From NCBI GenBank assembly GCA_034509925.1, contig CM067537.1, positions 2,536,001 through 2,600,000 on the forward strand: 64,000 nt of DNA, in the 5' to 3' direction. Position 1 is the stretch's first letter, and each line of letters begins with the position of its first letter. Below are positions 35,977-48,998 of the stretch, in pieces. Both the position numbers and the translations under genes were made by a program. The stretch is from Hirudinaria manillensis. Its lineage: Eukaryota; Annelida; Clitellata; Hirudinida; Hirudinidae. The notes below the pieces were generated by a model. That model saw only the letters and a list, made by a program, of their open reading frames with translations. It was not told where the DNA came from and made no database searches.

Positions 35977-38900
35977 ATGTTAATTATTGTTTTGATTTGC
36001 CTAATGAAAGGTAAATGCAAATTCGACTTTCTCAAACGAATAAAGTCTCTGATATAATGCAGACTCCAAGCGATCATTATATAAATAAAATAAAAATTCA
36101 TTCGCATAAAAATGACGACTTTATACCTCCAGTTCTTCACTTAAGGACATTTGGAAGCAATCTGTGCCAACTTGCCTATGATAGGATACATAAGCATTCC
36201 TAAATTTAATCTAGGCGAATATATCAAGCCCGTCAAAATTTAGTGAAAACTATAAAGAAGCTGTTATCCATAGAAATGGTTAATTGTTTTGCAGAAGTGA
36301 CCAATGTAGAATGTACAGTTAATATAGCTTCCGGCAGATCGGGAACCTTATGTGAGAAATCAAAACTGACTTGGAAACTCTTTGACGGTGACAAACACGC
36401 TCCGCAAAAAATATTTTTCGTGAAAAGATTCTGTTCCAATCAGCCTGCATTCCTCTCTGTGGATCTGGGCGGCCGATATTACGTTCATTACGTGGTCGTT
36501 TACACGGGCACCACTCGAAGTAATTTATTGAACTCAATATTTATTTATTTATTTATTTTTGAGGGGCGGGTGGATGGTGTGTGGTTCTTATGTATGACAT
36601 ACTACTGGCTATTGATACTAACTCAGATGTTGACGAGAGATAGAGAGGTAAGACTTCAGACTAATAAGAAACTGTCAGTTATGAATAAATTAAATAATGT
36701 GAGGTCAAGTTTATTTAAAGAAATCAATTTATTGGTCGAAAATTTAATACAACATACAACTCGGCAAATGTACGGTTTGCTGATTAATTAATTAATCGAA
36801 TTAATCGAATTATTAATTAATTAATCTTGTTAACATTCCCCGCAAACAGACATAGGCTCACTGAGACATTTCGTCGTTTCCTTAATCGGTGACGACAAGA
36901 GATACGCCTGTTCCCATTTCGAGAGGCTTATAGAAAAACTTCGAGCGGCAGATGGTATGAGGGTGAATTGCAGAACTTCGAATCTCTCCGTTTCCGAACT
37001 TCAAGTTGGACTCCTAGAGCAAAAGGACTTTGAAATAGCAGAGATTGAAGTTTACTCATTAGGTCTGTTTGTTTCTTGTATCTGTTTGTTTGTATCTGTT
37101 TCTTGTATTTGTTTATGGTAATTGCAAACCGATTTCAATCTTTTTTTTTATAAGTGAATGTCCAAGACTTTTTCATCCTTTCTATTGCTTCTATTAAAAT
37201 TTTACAAAATCCGCTTCGACTCCTTTCTTCGAATTGAGCTATCGTACGATTTCTCAATTCTGTTTATTTCTAATTTAAAAAAACAACGCAAAACTGATGC
37301 ATTTAACCTAACTTTTATTAACCTCCTCTCGGGAAGTGTCCATACTGAAGTTAATTTAACGAATTTCGCTTTTGGTAATCATTTAACAAGTCTACTTTAT
37401 AATACTTTTCTACGCTCTGAATTGAATTATAAAATTTCATTTCGTTTCATTTATTTATTTATTTTTAAATTTCATTTTAGGTTCAGGAATAAAAAACGAG
37501 AAATTGCTTTTCTATCGCGGCTGTTTTGGTAAATTTAAAAGCAGAGAAGTGTTGCCTTTCGACAATTTTGCTAGTTGTTGGAAGAGGTGCCTAGACAGAA
37601 AGTTTCCATTGTTTGCCATCAAAGTGAATGTCTTGATGTGCATTGATTTTAAAATTAAGTTGTGCATTGATTTATCGTTTACGATTTCTTGCCTTAAAAT
37701 GAATTTACTTTATTTTTTTAAAATATTTTTTTCTCATTTAATTCACAGGAAAATGTAGAATGTCATTGCGGATTGAATTACGAATTCAATCACGAGTTGA
37801 GACTGAACAAATGCGACATAATTTGTGACACAAAAGACCAAAAGACCGAAAGGATTTGCGGAGGCATTGGAACTTTTTCAGTTTATTTAGGTTAGAAATC
37901 GAAGAAAACATAAATCTTAAATAGTTGGTTATTGATTCGTAACTTTGGCCTTACTGTATGACACTCTGCATGATGCTCGATCTATTAGATAAAAATAGGC
38001 ATTTTTATTTGTAAAAGTACTCTAAAAAGTCCCCCTAGAACTTATTATTATTAATAATAACTATTATTATTATAATATATAATTAAATTAAGTAATGTAA
38101 TAATAATAATTATAATAATATATAATTAAATTAAGTAATTTAATAATAATAATTAATTAATATTTAGCATTCATGAACTTTGTATTGCAAAAGGTCGTTG
38201 TAATCAAATATCGTCTGGAACATCAATTTAAGGAAGTTCTAATAAATTTTAAATTTAAATTTAAATTTAATTTTAAATCGACGACCGATCGCCATTTTGC
38301 ATCAGTAAAGGTTCAGTTGCCTTACTATCTCGGATGTTCTAAGGACGGATGGACCCCGGATTTCATAGAGACGGACATAACTCTAGCAAGATGCTTAAAA
38401 TACTGTTACGATACGACTTTTGTATGGTTACAGGTTATTTTAACATATTTAATTTACAAAAGCTTGCAAATTTGTAATATTGCAATTTATGCATCTCCTC
38501 TTGCATAAATCGACTAAAACTTTACCTACTTTGGTTATTATTATTATATTATATTATTATCATTATTCATATTATTATCATTACTATTATTACTATATTA
38601 TTATTATTATTATTATTGTTATCAGTATTATATTATTATTATTATTATTATTATTTCTATTATTATTATCAGTATTATAGTTAATGCTTGCGCATTGGGA
38701 GCGGTGCTAGTTATAGAGCTAACTAACAAATTAATTTACTGAAATACATTTTCCTAAAAAAAAACTGATACTTCAATCTCTTTCTTGACCCGAGTTTATT
38801 ATAAAGATGTTCAAGATCAAGACCCATTTTATTATTTTAAAAAAAGTCGGCACAGAAAAGTGCATTTATGTTGCTTTATTACGAGCGTGATTTTGGTATC

Positions 38901-40109
38901 AATTCCAAAGACCATGATGTAGTCGCTCCAGTTATCGTGGCGTTGATTTAAAGCCTTCCTAACACGCGATTTCGATCTCGCCGAACCGTGGCAGTCCAAT
39001 CCACCGAATGGTGGCGGACCATGGCATTTGTCTCGGCTTGTTTTTGATACTATTATATCGAATGGATTAGTTTAGATGATTAATTAGAATAAAGTTATGA
39101 CCGGAAGTGCACGAAGTGAAAATGACTCATTCATTTGAAGAAAAATCGCTGTGGCTGTCTTTCAAGAGAACCGAAAGTTGAATTCTCATCGGCCAGTTGT
39201 AAGATTCCATGTACTAACGACAAAGATGCCATGTGCGGCAACATAAATCGTTACTCCATCTATGGAAGTTAGAATACCGCTATCATTGCAAAGACTATAA
39301 TAACGTTAAACATTTGTACTTTTATTGCATAAACATATTACAGATATCAAGACACATGTATTGAGTCTTATTATTCCAATTAACTATTGTGAAACTGTCA
39401 GATGGATGGATGGATGGATGAACGGACGGACGGATGAATGGATGAAGGGATGAACGGAGGAATGGAAGGATGGATGGATGGATGGATGGATGGAATGGAC
39501 CGATGATAACCTACACGTTGCTGCAACTATAAATATCCTCCACTTTATAACGACAGCCTGTCGAAGGGAGGGTTCAAGATATTTGCCTTGTGATAAAATA
39601 TTCCAATGTGAAGAATTTTCCGACAAATATGGCATGTGCGTGGATGGCTGCAGACCGGGCTTCAAAGGTGATTACTGCCTCGAAATAGGTGAGACAGAGC
39701 AGTTTGCCCGTCTGCATTAATAATCCAAATTAGTTATCTTATTGTTAATACTATTATTTATTAACTGTTAACCACTACTAACTAACAACTGCAATTAAAA
39801 TATGTAAATTTATTAGCCAAATGGAATAATTATTATGTTATACCATTCACCATTTATCCTGCTATGCTACTTTCCCGATATTAGTGTCGAACATCACTCC
39901 TTGATAATACGGAATTGGATCATGTTATTAATTAAAAACTGTTTAAACTATTAACTTGTAAATAATTTATCTTCAACATTGAATAAGTTCACCTTGGTAC
40001 TGTGATACTTCATTTAGATATAAAAGTCTCCGAGAAAATCCAAACCAGCAGACCATTTTACTATCTCATGGTCGGATTACCCATCCTTTTTTTAGGATTA
40101 TATCTGTGA
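35977..40109 (+). CDS. Lectin-WSC-WSC-EGF surface or GPI-anchored protein
   Basis: Nine exons in phase: 35977-36010, 36274-36519, 36850-37062, 37481-37623, 37749-37890, 38306-38433, 39141-39267, 39557-39688 and 40018-40109; 418 residues. Residues 1-11 (MLIIVLICLMK) are a short signal peptide. About 12-165 resemble fucolectin/F5-8-type domains (LFDGD, FLSVDLGGRYYVHYVVVYTG, IAEIEVYSLG). Residues 170-260 are a WSC domain (YRGCF, CWKRC, VECHCG, ICGGIGTFSVYLG); 263-345 a second one (YYLGC, CLKYC, RCGC, MCGNINRYSIYG). About 346-389 is a six-cysteine EGF-like module ending CRPGFKGDYC. The last 18 residues (FYYLMVGLPILFLGLYL) are hydrophobic and run to the stop with no cytoplasmic tail, which suits either a GPI signal or a tail-less anchor. 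WSC and fucolectin-type domains bind glycans in other proteins; the ligand here is unknown. Each domain ends at phase-1 exon borders, typical of shuffled extracellular modules. Confidence 0.82.
38520..38680. repeat. (TTA/ATT)n tract in lectin-WSC intron
   Basis: Imperfect ATT repeats within the intron between exons 6 and 7. The low-complexity reading frame over it is not a gene. Confidence 0.85.
39400..39494. repeat. (ATGG)n tetranucleotide tract
   Basis: ATGG/ACGG units in the intron before the EGF exon of the lectin-WSC gene. Tetranucleotide tracts of the same type recur in two CASK introns (60395-60500, 63266-63430). Confidence 0.9.
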
Positions 40110-42637
40110 GTATCTTTCACCTTTCCTTTAGTATACCTCAATGCCGCTGAATATAAAGACATAGCGGATATTACTAGATCAATGGATCCACTCAAAACTT
40201 GACAACAAAACTTGCTGTTATGTAATGTAAGACTAGAAATAAAATATATTGAAATCAATTATTAATGAATCAAATGACTTCTATGTCAGTGTTGGTATTT
40301 TATTTTACAGAACAATTTCGAAATATTCCAGATACAAGTTAATGAATCAAAAACGAATCCACGCACTCCGTCAATCTATGACTCGAAACATCTGAAATCC
40401 AAGAAATGTAAATTCAAAATCCATGTTTTTTTCTATCCTGGACAGTAAAATGAAATATCTCAATTTGCCTTTTAAAATACTATTCAAAATTTTATTAAAA
40501 AAATAATAAAAAAAAGACAATTATTAGTCTCTCACTCGAATCTGTGATTCATATCATCATCCTTAGTCATATGATCATCACCCATGCTCATGAAATATCA
40601 TAATCAACATCTTTAAACATAAAATTGAAAAGGCACAGATGTATAAAGAGATACATTACACATCAACCTGCTTTCTACTTTCTAGAATCGAAATATCACC
40701 TTGCGAGGTGTAAGTTTGTGAAAGACTTGTTCTTTTTTACTATTTTATATGTATCTAGGTTACACTTTCAAATCTTAGATTTCTAAATCTAAGTTAAATT
40801 ATTAACCTATTATTGATTTATTTTTGGCAAGTCTACGATTGGCTAGCCAGTGTTAAAGCTAATGTTCTTTCTGGTTCTTTTAACATTCCTTTGGTCTGCA
40901 TTAAAAGATAACTTATCAAACACCACCTCATAATAGTGACGGAGATCAGAATAGAATAGAACTGAACTTAGACCATAATTCAGTCTGATAGCCGGTCTAT
41001 TGGGCTAGAATAAATAGACGTAAATACAATTATTACTTTCTATTTCCATTATATATAAGCATAATATAACCTTAACACATATAAAATGTATATGTATATA
41101 AACAATATAATTATTTATGATGTAATGTAATAATATACATATTTCAAATATATATTGTATATGTATATATTATTATTGAGCAATATATATATATATATAT
41201 ATATATATTTGCGTATTATTATACAATATTAACTATGAATTTTTTCCCAATTGTGATTATTCAATTTTCTAATTATCGCAAATGAATTGTCTAGGTTTCT
41301 CTCTCTCTCTCTCTCTCTATCCTGGACAGTGAAATGATAACATATATATATATTTATATTTGTATAAAGCTCAAAGAACAAAAATCGAATTAATAACCGT
41401 AAAACTAAGACAAAACGTCCACTTTGACTCCCTTGTACAAAGAAACCTTCAATAAAGAAGATGAGTATCAGATTCTTTGTCCAGTGTCAGCACAATTACG
41501 AGATAAAATCGAGAAACACAACAAAGACTTAATGAAAATAGTAACGCAAATGATCGTGAGACCAAATCGAACCTCAAAGCCTTGAAAAGGTTTTAACCCG
41601 TGTGTAAATGCTGTCTAGCATCACTTAATGAAAAACTATCTAGACCAGTAATTATTTAAGAATCCAATCAGAGTTGTGTCAAGACATTAAGTTCGGTCTT
41701 TATGTAACAGGCACATTGTTATAAGATACCGCTTCATAGGTGGTTTGCAAAGTTCTGGTGAATTCTGCGAAAAGCTAATGTCCAAGCTAAATAATGGTCG
41801 TTGATTTGTTTTGGACTGTGCTACAGCTTTGAAACCTATGAAGGTCAATCAGTTTGTTCAGCATATTGAAAGGATTTCACCTAAGATCTCGAAGATAAAC
41901 CACGGACTAATTGAATCGTTTTGTAGAGGCGTTGCTTAGCAACGATTTTCATGTGTAAACTGTTAACGTATTTATTTTGTTTAATTTTAATTTATCGAGT
42001 CATGAGATTTATTTAGTTAGATCTCAGCGCACTTTTAGTGTTGTTCGGTGGCCCATGGTTAAAAATAAAATAGAAACAACAGATATAAAATGTAATTTTA
42101 ATTTCATCTAATGTTAATATTTTGATATTGATTTAATCGATCTGTTAACTTATTAAGTTCCAATCTGAAAATATAAGAAATTAACAATTATTATATCCGA
42201 TATGTTATTAAAGAATTGAATTCGTTCGATTGGCCAGTCCTCAAAATATTTAGTTTCAAGAGACTACAATCAAAGACAATTGTAGATCGTGGCTATTAGT
42301 CAAAGACTTTCACCTTATTACAATGCTAAATAAATATCATTTATAAATTATATAAATCATAAATAAATAAATGGTATATATTATAATAATAATAAATAGT
42401 ATATATAAATAGTATATATATATATATATTATAATGCATTGAGATGATTGAATTGTAAGCCCAAGAACCATGTCGCAACTTTTTAAATATTTTTGGAAAA
42501 ATTTCAAATTTTATTTTTCTTTTTAATTTATTAAAATTTTTACCCCTCAAAATGACGAGTCTGCCATTGATACGTTAGTGTTTATTCGTTTGAAACATGT
42601 GAATCTCAAGTACAGAAAAAATGACATCTGGTTACAA
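40110..42637. other. AT-rich intergenic region
   Basis: No exon recognised. It includes (TA)n at 41183-41208, (CT)n at 41300-41318, and from about 42140 a 200-bp segment repeated downstream of the other matrixin genes (44735-44930 and 47760-47960), marking the edge of the tandem matrixin unit. Confidence 0.6.
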
Positions 42638-43834
42638 CTAGTTATTAACAATATTTGCAGGTTCATTAACAGGCTTGGTTGCTTCGTTGGACTTGGCTTG
42701 TTTCAAAAGATATTTCTTGGACGGTCCTAGAAAAAAAATAAACATTTTTAAATTTATATTTTCAGCTAAACGCTATTATTATAAGACTTGAAATGAATTC
42801 GCAATGAAAAATAGATTATCAATCTTGATTAAGAAACTCTAGAAGTGATTTTTTTATTACTTCTTATATCACTTCAAGAGCTGCAGACAAACGATAAACA
42901 TAATATCAAACCGTATAGTATTTGAATTGCATTGATGTCATGCTGGAACAGTCGAACATCTTTCAAGCCACTCCAGTGTCCACCCCTCATGATTCCTTGC
43001 ACACCTTTATTATGGTGTTTAAGTCCCAAGGCATGACCTATTTCGTGCATTGTGGTGAACATCAAATTAGGATGTCCTGAAATATGAAACATGATATAAG
43101 CAAAATTCCAAAGGAGAAATTATGAAGTCGTAAATAATTTATGAAACGTACTAAGAATAACAATCTTGAAAGACGATTGAATGAAAGCGGCCGAGCGAAC
43201 ATCCACATTCACCGACCCATTCAATCTTTACACGATTTCATCATTTTATTAAATTTTGAGCTACGAAATCATGTGCAAACCGTATGAAGCAGGTGAAAGT
43301 GTCCAGTTTTGATTGATATTGAAATGGACAAAGGAATCGTTTGGCCATTTTGCGTGTGCTAGCACGTCACCCTCAAAATTTTCATGATCCTCTCCACCAT
43401 GTACAGGAGGCTCAAAAGATAATGGAATGTTCGCCTTTTCTCCATCTTTCACCCTATAAAAGTGCAAATCTGCCACCTCTTCCCATGCCTGAATTAATGC
43501 AAATTATTCATTATTCATTAATTTAATTTGGTAACCTTTAAAATTTATAACATAACCTACGAGGAATGCCTTCATGACGACTCGTTGGAAAACATTTTTA
43601 GTTATTTCACTGTTGTTAACGGGATAAGAGTGAATAGAGTAGCTGATGTTCTTCCACATAAATTTGGGACCTGTTATGTATTTTTTTTATTAATTAGCAA
43701 TCATGCAATCATACCAGAATTAATCGAATAATAAAATACTACTCACCGTAAAAATTATAAGTCACGTTCTGATCAGTATTGGCGTCAATGAAGACAGCAC
43801 CCACCGACATCAACAAGACGAGTAAAGTCAGCAT
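42638..43834 (-). CDS. Propeptide-less matrixin, array copy A
   Basis: Five exons in phase: 43747-43834, 43561-43670, 43281-43488, 42912-43076 and 42638-42726; 219 residues. Exon 1 gives a signal peptide (MLTLLVLLMSVGAVFID). Exon 2 starts the metalloproteinase fold directly (PKFMWKNISYSIHSYP, as in W-x-x-x-x-xTYRI of MMPs). Exon 3 carries HGGEDHENFEGDVLAHAKWP, equivalent to the structural-metal loop. Exon 4 has HEIGHALGLKHH, the HExxHxxGxxH zinc site, and the GIMRG Met-turn. Exon 5 is a short polar tail. There is no PRCGxPD cysteine-switch propeptide and no hemopexin repeat. N-glycosylation sequons (NVT, NIS, NDS, NWT) fit secretion. The substrate cannot be inferred. Confidence 0.88.
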
Positions 43835-43870
43835 GTTGAAGTTGCTCTAAAACCGGACTGTAACTCCTTC

Positions 43871-43878
43871 ATTTATAG
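43871..43878 (-). promoter_or_regulatory. TATA box of matrixin A
   Basis: CTATAAAT on the minus strand, 37 bp upstream of the ATG. It is conserved in the same place before copies B and C. Confidence 0.7.
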
Positions 43879-45281
43879 AGTTTGCACTGCAATCGGCATT
43901 ATTTTGATAATAATGGAACAATTGAAAATTTGCATTGTTTCAAGATTTATTGTAGGTCGCTACACAATACGATAATTGGTATTGCTATGAAGTGTGCCTA
44001 TTGTGTTTTATAGGTGCGCTAGCTAAGTGACCAAGAATGGTTCGATTGATAGTTGTATGTATGCCAGCATTGTCACCGAAATGTTCCTGAACTTGTCTAA
44101 ACAAGTAATTTATTTTTAATAAATTGTAATAAGTTGGAAAATTGTAAATTTGCAGAAGGTGTGTATGGGCTTCATTTTGAACCTATTCACAATGTTAACA
44201 TGTTTACTGAAATTGAGAGGCAGACGAGTTACGGATTTATTTTACTTATTACTAATTAGTAATAATAAGTAATTTGTTACTTGTTTTATGACGAAATTCA
44301 ACTCTCGCGAAATTTAAGAGGTCTTTGGACGCGGAACAGAATCACCTTAATAAATTGGCTTAACGAGGTAGTATAACGAATAAGCAAATATAACGGTCAT
44401 CTGTAATTAATAGTATAATAAATTTTAAGTGATATAACTGCTATTATGGATAATCAAGATCGGAATCGACCTGTGACTCCGGCTCAAAGGCAATAGCATA
44501 CTACGCTTATTGATGGTGATAGGGAATATCACTAGTGAGGTGATTTGCAATCGAAATCAAATCGCTGCTAACTAAAATTATGAGTCAGATATCATTTGCG
44601 AGTGTTGAAGGATGTGTATTTACACCTCACAGATTTTTGGCTGCAACTGAACAATTTCAATCCACAACCACGTGAAATATTTACTTTTACCGGTGATATT
44701 TTTGAAACTTGTTATCATTTATTCTGTTGTTAACTTAATAAGTTTGAATCCGTAAATATAAGAAATTAACAATTATTATTTCCATTATGTTATCAAAGAA
44801 TTGAATTCGTTCAAATTTGCCAGTCATCAGAATATTTATTTTCAAGAGACCACAATAAAAGACATTATTGTATATTGTGGATATTAGCTAAAGACTTTTA
44901 CCTTATTACAATTCTAAATGCTAATTAATCATTATTTATAAATAATTAATAATAATACATACAAATCTCGCTATTATGCCACTTTTTCTGGCTCCCGATT
45001 GGTGGTGGCATATTAGCTAGACTTGAGTGTAATTAATGAAAAATAAATTGTATATATTATAAAGTATCGAAATGGTTGAATTGTAAGCGCCAGGAGCATT
45101 ATCATGTTACAACTTTTTAAAAATTTTGGGATAAAATTTCAGATTTTTATATTTTTTTATATTTTTCCTCAAAACGACGCAACTCCCATTGATAAGCCAA
45201 TGTTTATTCATTTGTAACATTTTATTCTCAAAAACGAAAATAATGAAACCATAATGGCATCAGTTGATCATCTGGTTACAA
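43879..45281. other. Spacer between matrixins A and B
   Basis: Contains conserved upstream sequence shared by A, B and C (ACCGGACTGTAACTCC and the following 90 bp), the duplicated 3' flank at 44735-44930, and at 44964-45030 a short palindromic remnant of pogo-like terminal repeats (CTCGCTATTATGCCAC ... GTGGCATATTAGCTAG). No gene. Confidence 0.6.
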
Positions 45282-46474
45282 TTAGTCTTCAATAATATTT
45301 GTAGAATCATTAACAGGCTTAGTTTCATCTCCGGACTCAGGATGTTCCAAAAGGTATTTCTTGGACGGTCCTAGAAAAGAAATAAACATTTTTAAATTTA
45401 TATTTTCAGCTAAACGCTATTATTATAAGACTTGAAATGAATTCTCAATGAAAAATAGATTATCAATCTTGATTAAGAAACTCTTGAAATGTTCTCTTAT
45501 ATTACTTCTTATATCACTTCAAGAGCTAAAGACAAAACGATAAACATAATATCAAACCGTATAGTATTTGAATTGCATTGATGTCATGCTGGTAAAGTCG
45601 AACATCTTCCAAGCCAAACCAATGTGTACCCTTCATGATTCCTTCCACACCGTCATCATGGTGTTTAAGTCCCAAGGTATGACCTATTTCGTGCAGGGCG
45701 GTGTACCTCAAACTAGGATGTCCTAAAATATGAAGCATGATGATATTAGATATAGATAATATTTAATCAGTTAATTTGGCATGGCATATTATTGAAAATG
45801 AGCGGCATTGAGAGGCCTCTTTGTTTGAAATTAATATCAGTAGATATGTTCTAAATGGAGATCTTATGAGCTATTGAATAGTAAGAAAGTTAAAATTACT
45901 GAATTATTTGACATGTACAAACCGTATTCAGATGTTAAAACTGTCCAGTTGGCGTGGGCGGCGTTGTTGAAATGGACGAAGGAATCGTTTGGCCATTTTG
46001 CGTGTGCTAAAGTCAGAGAGTCGAAATTTGGATGATCATTTGCCCCATGTACAGGATTCACAAAAGAGACTGGAATGTTCGCCTTTTCTCCATCTTTCAC
46101 CCTATAAAAGTGTAAATCTGCCACATCTTCCCATGCCTGAATTAATACAAATTATTCATTCATTAATTTAATTTGGTAATTTTAAAATTTATAACATAAC
46201 CTACTTGGAACGCCCACTTGAGGACTAGTTCGAACATCTTTGGAGTTATTTGACTGTAGCTGGGGGGATAACCGTGAATAGAGTAGCTGATATTTCTCCA
46301 CACAAATTTGGGACCTGTCATGTATTTTTATTAATTAACGACATTTAATCATGCAGGAATTAATCGAATAATAAAATACTGCTCACCGTAGAAATTATAA
46401 GTCACGTTCGGCACAACCTTGCCGTCAATAAAGACAGCACCCACCGATATCAACAAGACGAGTAAAGTCAGCAT
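45282..46474 (-). CDS. Propeptide-less matrixin, array copy B
   Basis: Exons 46387-46474, 46205-46314, 45923-46136, 45558-45722 and 45282-45370; 221 residues. Same plan as copy A. The signal peptide is MLTLLVLLISVGAVFIDG. The catalytic site reads HEIGHTLGLKHH with Met-turn EGIMKG, followed by DVRLYQHDINAIQILYG, the conserved end of MMP catalytic domains. The extra two residues relative to A lie in the FNNAAHANWT loop. A TATA box (CTATAAAT, 46511-46518) lies 37 bp before the ATG. No lesions. Confidence 0.88.
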
Positions 46475-46510
46475 GTTGAAGTTGCTCTAAAACCGGACTG
46501 TAACTCCTTC

Positions 46511-46518
46511 ATTTATAG
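46511..46518 (-). promoter_or_regulatory. TATA box of matrixin B
   Basis: CTATAAAT at the same distance from the start codon as in copies A and C. Confidence 0.7.
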
Positions 46519-46914
46519 AGTTTGCACTGCAATCGGCATTATTTTTATAATAATGGAACAATTGAAAATTTGCATTGTTTCATAATTTATTGTAGGTCGC
46601 TATACAACTTATTGTAGGTTGCCCTACAATACGATATTTTGTATTCTTATGAAGTGTGCCTATTGAGTTTTGTAGGTCCATGAGCTAAGTGAACAAGAAT
46701 GGTTCGATTGATAGTTGTATGTATGCCAGCATTATCACCGAAATATTCCTGGACTTATCTAAACAAATAATTTGCCTTTAATCAATTGTAATAAGTTGAA
46801 AAATCGGAAATTTGCAGAAGATGCGATGCCCTTCATTTTGAACCTATTCACAATGTTAACATGTTTACTGAAATTGAGAGGCAAACGAGTTACGAATTTA
46901 TTTTACAAATTACT

Positions 46915-47060
46915 TATTAGTAATAATACTTATTAGTAATAATAATTACTTATTAGTAATAATACTTATTAGTAATAATAATTACTTATTAGTATTAATA
47001 CTTATTAGTAATAATAATTACTTATTAGTAATAATACTTATTAGTAATAATAAGTAATAT
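46915..47060. repeat. (ACTTATTAGTAATAATA) minisatellite
   Basis: About eight imperfect units around TTATTAGTAATAAT upstream of matrixin B; expanded compared with copies A and C, which have one or two units. Confidence 0.8.
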
Positions 47061-47167
47061 GCTACATGTTTTATGAGGAAATTAAACACTCGCAAAATTT
47101 TCGGAGGTCTTTCGACGAGGATCAGAATCACCTTAATAAGTTTTCTTAACGTGGTAGTAAATATTAC

Positions 47168-47418
47168 TGTCATTGTCAGTATCTGACCTTTCATATACTG
47201 CGGAAGAACTGAATGGTGGAGGTCATTAGCGTACTCTCGAACTTTCTAATTGCGCAAATAGATATGCTAATGGACCCCTGTATAAAAAGCAGACGATTTG
47301 AGGCTGAGGACCTCTCTAGCGACATTTTGTTTGAGTTCTAGTTCTGGTTTTAGTCGTAAATTATCGAGTTAAAACACTTTGTCGCGTCAGTTTGATGTGA
47401 GCAAATATGGTAGTTACA
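47168..47418 (+). mobile_element. Putative solo LTR
   Basis: A 251-bp segment present upstream of matrixin B but absent from the matching position upstream of C (near 50772). It begins TGTCATTG and ends GTTACA (TG...CA). It has a TATAAAAAG box at 47281-47289 followed by a promoter-like stretch. No clear target-site duplication was seen. The family is unknown. Confidence 0.5.
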
Positions 47419-47989
47419 ATCATTAGTAAGTTATTTACTAGATGTTAAGGGATGTAGGTTCTATTCTGGACAATCAAGATCGGGTTCGACCTGTGACCCC
47501 GGCTCACAGGCAATAGCGTACTATGCTTATTGATGGTGATAGGGAATATCACTAGTGAGTTGAGTTGCAATCGAAATCAAATCGCTGCTAACTAAAATTA
47601 TGATTTGAAGTCAGATATCATTTGCGAGTGTTGAAGGATGTGTATTTACACCTCACAGATTTTTGGCTGCAATTGAACAATTTCAATCCACAACCACGTG
47701 AAATATTTACTTTTACCGATGATATTTTTGAAACTTGTTATCATTTATTCTGTGAGGTTAACTTAATAAGTTTGAATCCGTAAATATAAGAAATTAACAA
47801 TTATTATTTCCATTATGTTATCAAAGAATTGAATTCGTTCAAATTTGCCAGTCATCAAAATATTTATTTTCAAGAGACCACAATAAAAGACATTATTGTA
47901 TATTGTGGATATTAGCTGAAGACTTTTACCTTATTACAATTCTAAATGCTAATTAATCATTATTTATAAATAATTAATAATAATACATA

Positions 47990-48690
47990 CAAATCTCGCT
48001 ATTATGCCACTTTTGCTCGGTCCCGATAAAATTCATTATAAAATAAATTTACTATGCCACAGGGTCCTGACAATGTTTATCTAACCCAAGAAGTTAAAGA
48101 TATATTCCAAGTCGGGGGAAGTAATTAAGAGACATTGCCTTGTATTTTTAAGATTTGATCATGTTAATACTTTCCAGGACTTGTTGGTGAGGCTTTGATT
48201 AAGGAAGGTGATGCAACATTCCATGGAATTTCATTGGTGGAATGGGCAAAGTTGACTGGTAGTGTAAATAGGAATGAGAGTGAATGTCGAGTGCTTTTAT
48301 ATGTGAATTGCGAGTTGGAATGAAGATTACAAATGTCAGCTCAGAAACGCAAGCTAACGGTTGGCTGGACAATTTCAAGAAGCGCCACGACACCACGTTC
48401 AAGGCAGTGCAGAGTGAAGCTGAAGCGGTGGTCGCAAGTCTGGTGAAATGCTAGCGTGCGATCAACTAGACAACGCTATCTGTCGAAAGGAGATGTAGCA
48501 ACCAAAGATTAGGGATAGATCTATAGACTGAGCTGATGGACAACTTGAGAAAATAAACTGTTTTTATTTGATAAAATAAGGCCATATTTACAAACCCACG
48601 TTACTATGCCACTCTCGCTACTATGCCACTTTTTCTGGCTCCCGATTGGTGGTGGCATATTAGCTAGACTTGAGTGTAATTAATAAAAAA
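47990..48690 (+). mobile_element. pogo/Tigger-like transposon remnant, copy 2
   Basis: Begins CTCGCTATTATGCCAC and ends near GGTGGCATATTAGCTAGACT, an inverted-repeat-like pair. Between 48340 and 48480 a frame reads NGWLDNFKKRH then AEAVVASLV, resembling the CENP-B/Tc5-type DNA-binding region of pogo-like transposases, followed by stops. The stretch 48190-48290 (VGEALIKEGDATFHGISLVEW) is open but unrecognised. The element is decayed. Confidence 0.5.
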
Positions 48691-48768
48691 TAAATTGTAT
48701 ATATTATAAAGTATCGAAATGGTTGAATTGTAAGCGCCAGGAGCATTATCATGTTACAACTTTTTAAA

Positions 48769-48898
48769 AATTTTGGGATAAAATTTCAGATTTTTATATT
48801 TTTTTATATTTTTCCTCAAAACGACGCAACTCCCTAAAAATTTTGGGATAAAATTTCAGATTTTTATATTTTTTTATATTTTTCCTCAAAACGACGCA
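48769..48898. repeat. 65-bp tandem duplication
   Basis: Two consecutive near-identical units beginning AAAATTTTGGGATAAAATTT, present once at the matching place in copy B (45118-45180). It accounts for the offset change between the B and C units. Confidence 0.85.
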
Positions 48899-48998
48899 AC
48901 TCCCATTGATAAGCCAATGTTTATTCATTTGTAACATTTTATTCTCAAAAACGAAAATAATGAAACCATAATGGCATCAGTTGATCATCTGGTTACAA

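Noticed and set aside
39384-39665. His/Ser-rich minus-strand frame
   Set aside because: Translation of an (ATGG)n tract in an intron of the lectin-WSC gene.
46915-47060. Possible CRISPR-like short repeats
   Set aside because: AT-rich minisatellite without unique spacers, in a eukaryotic genome.
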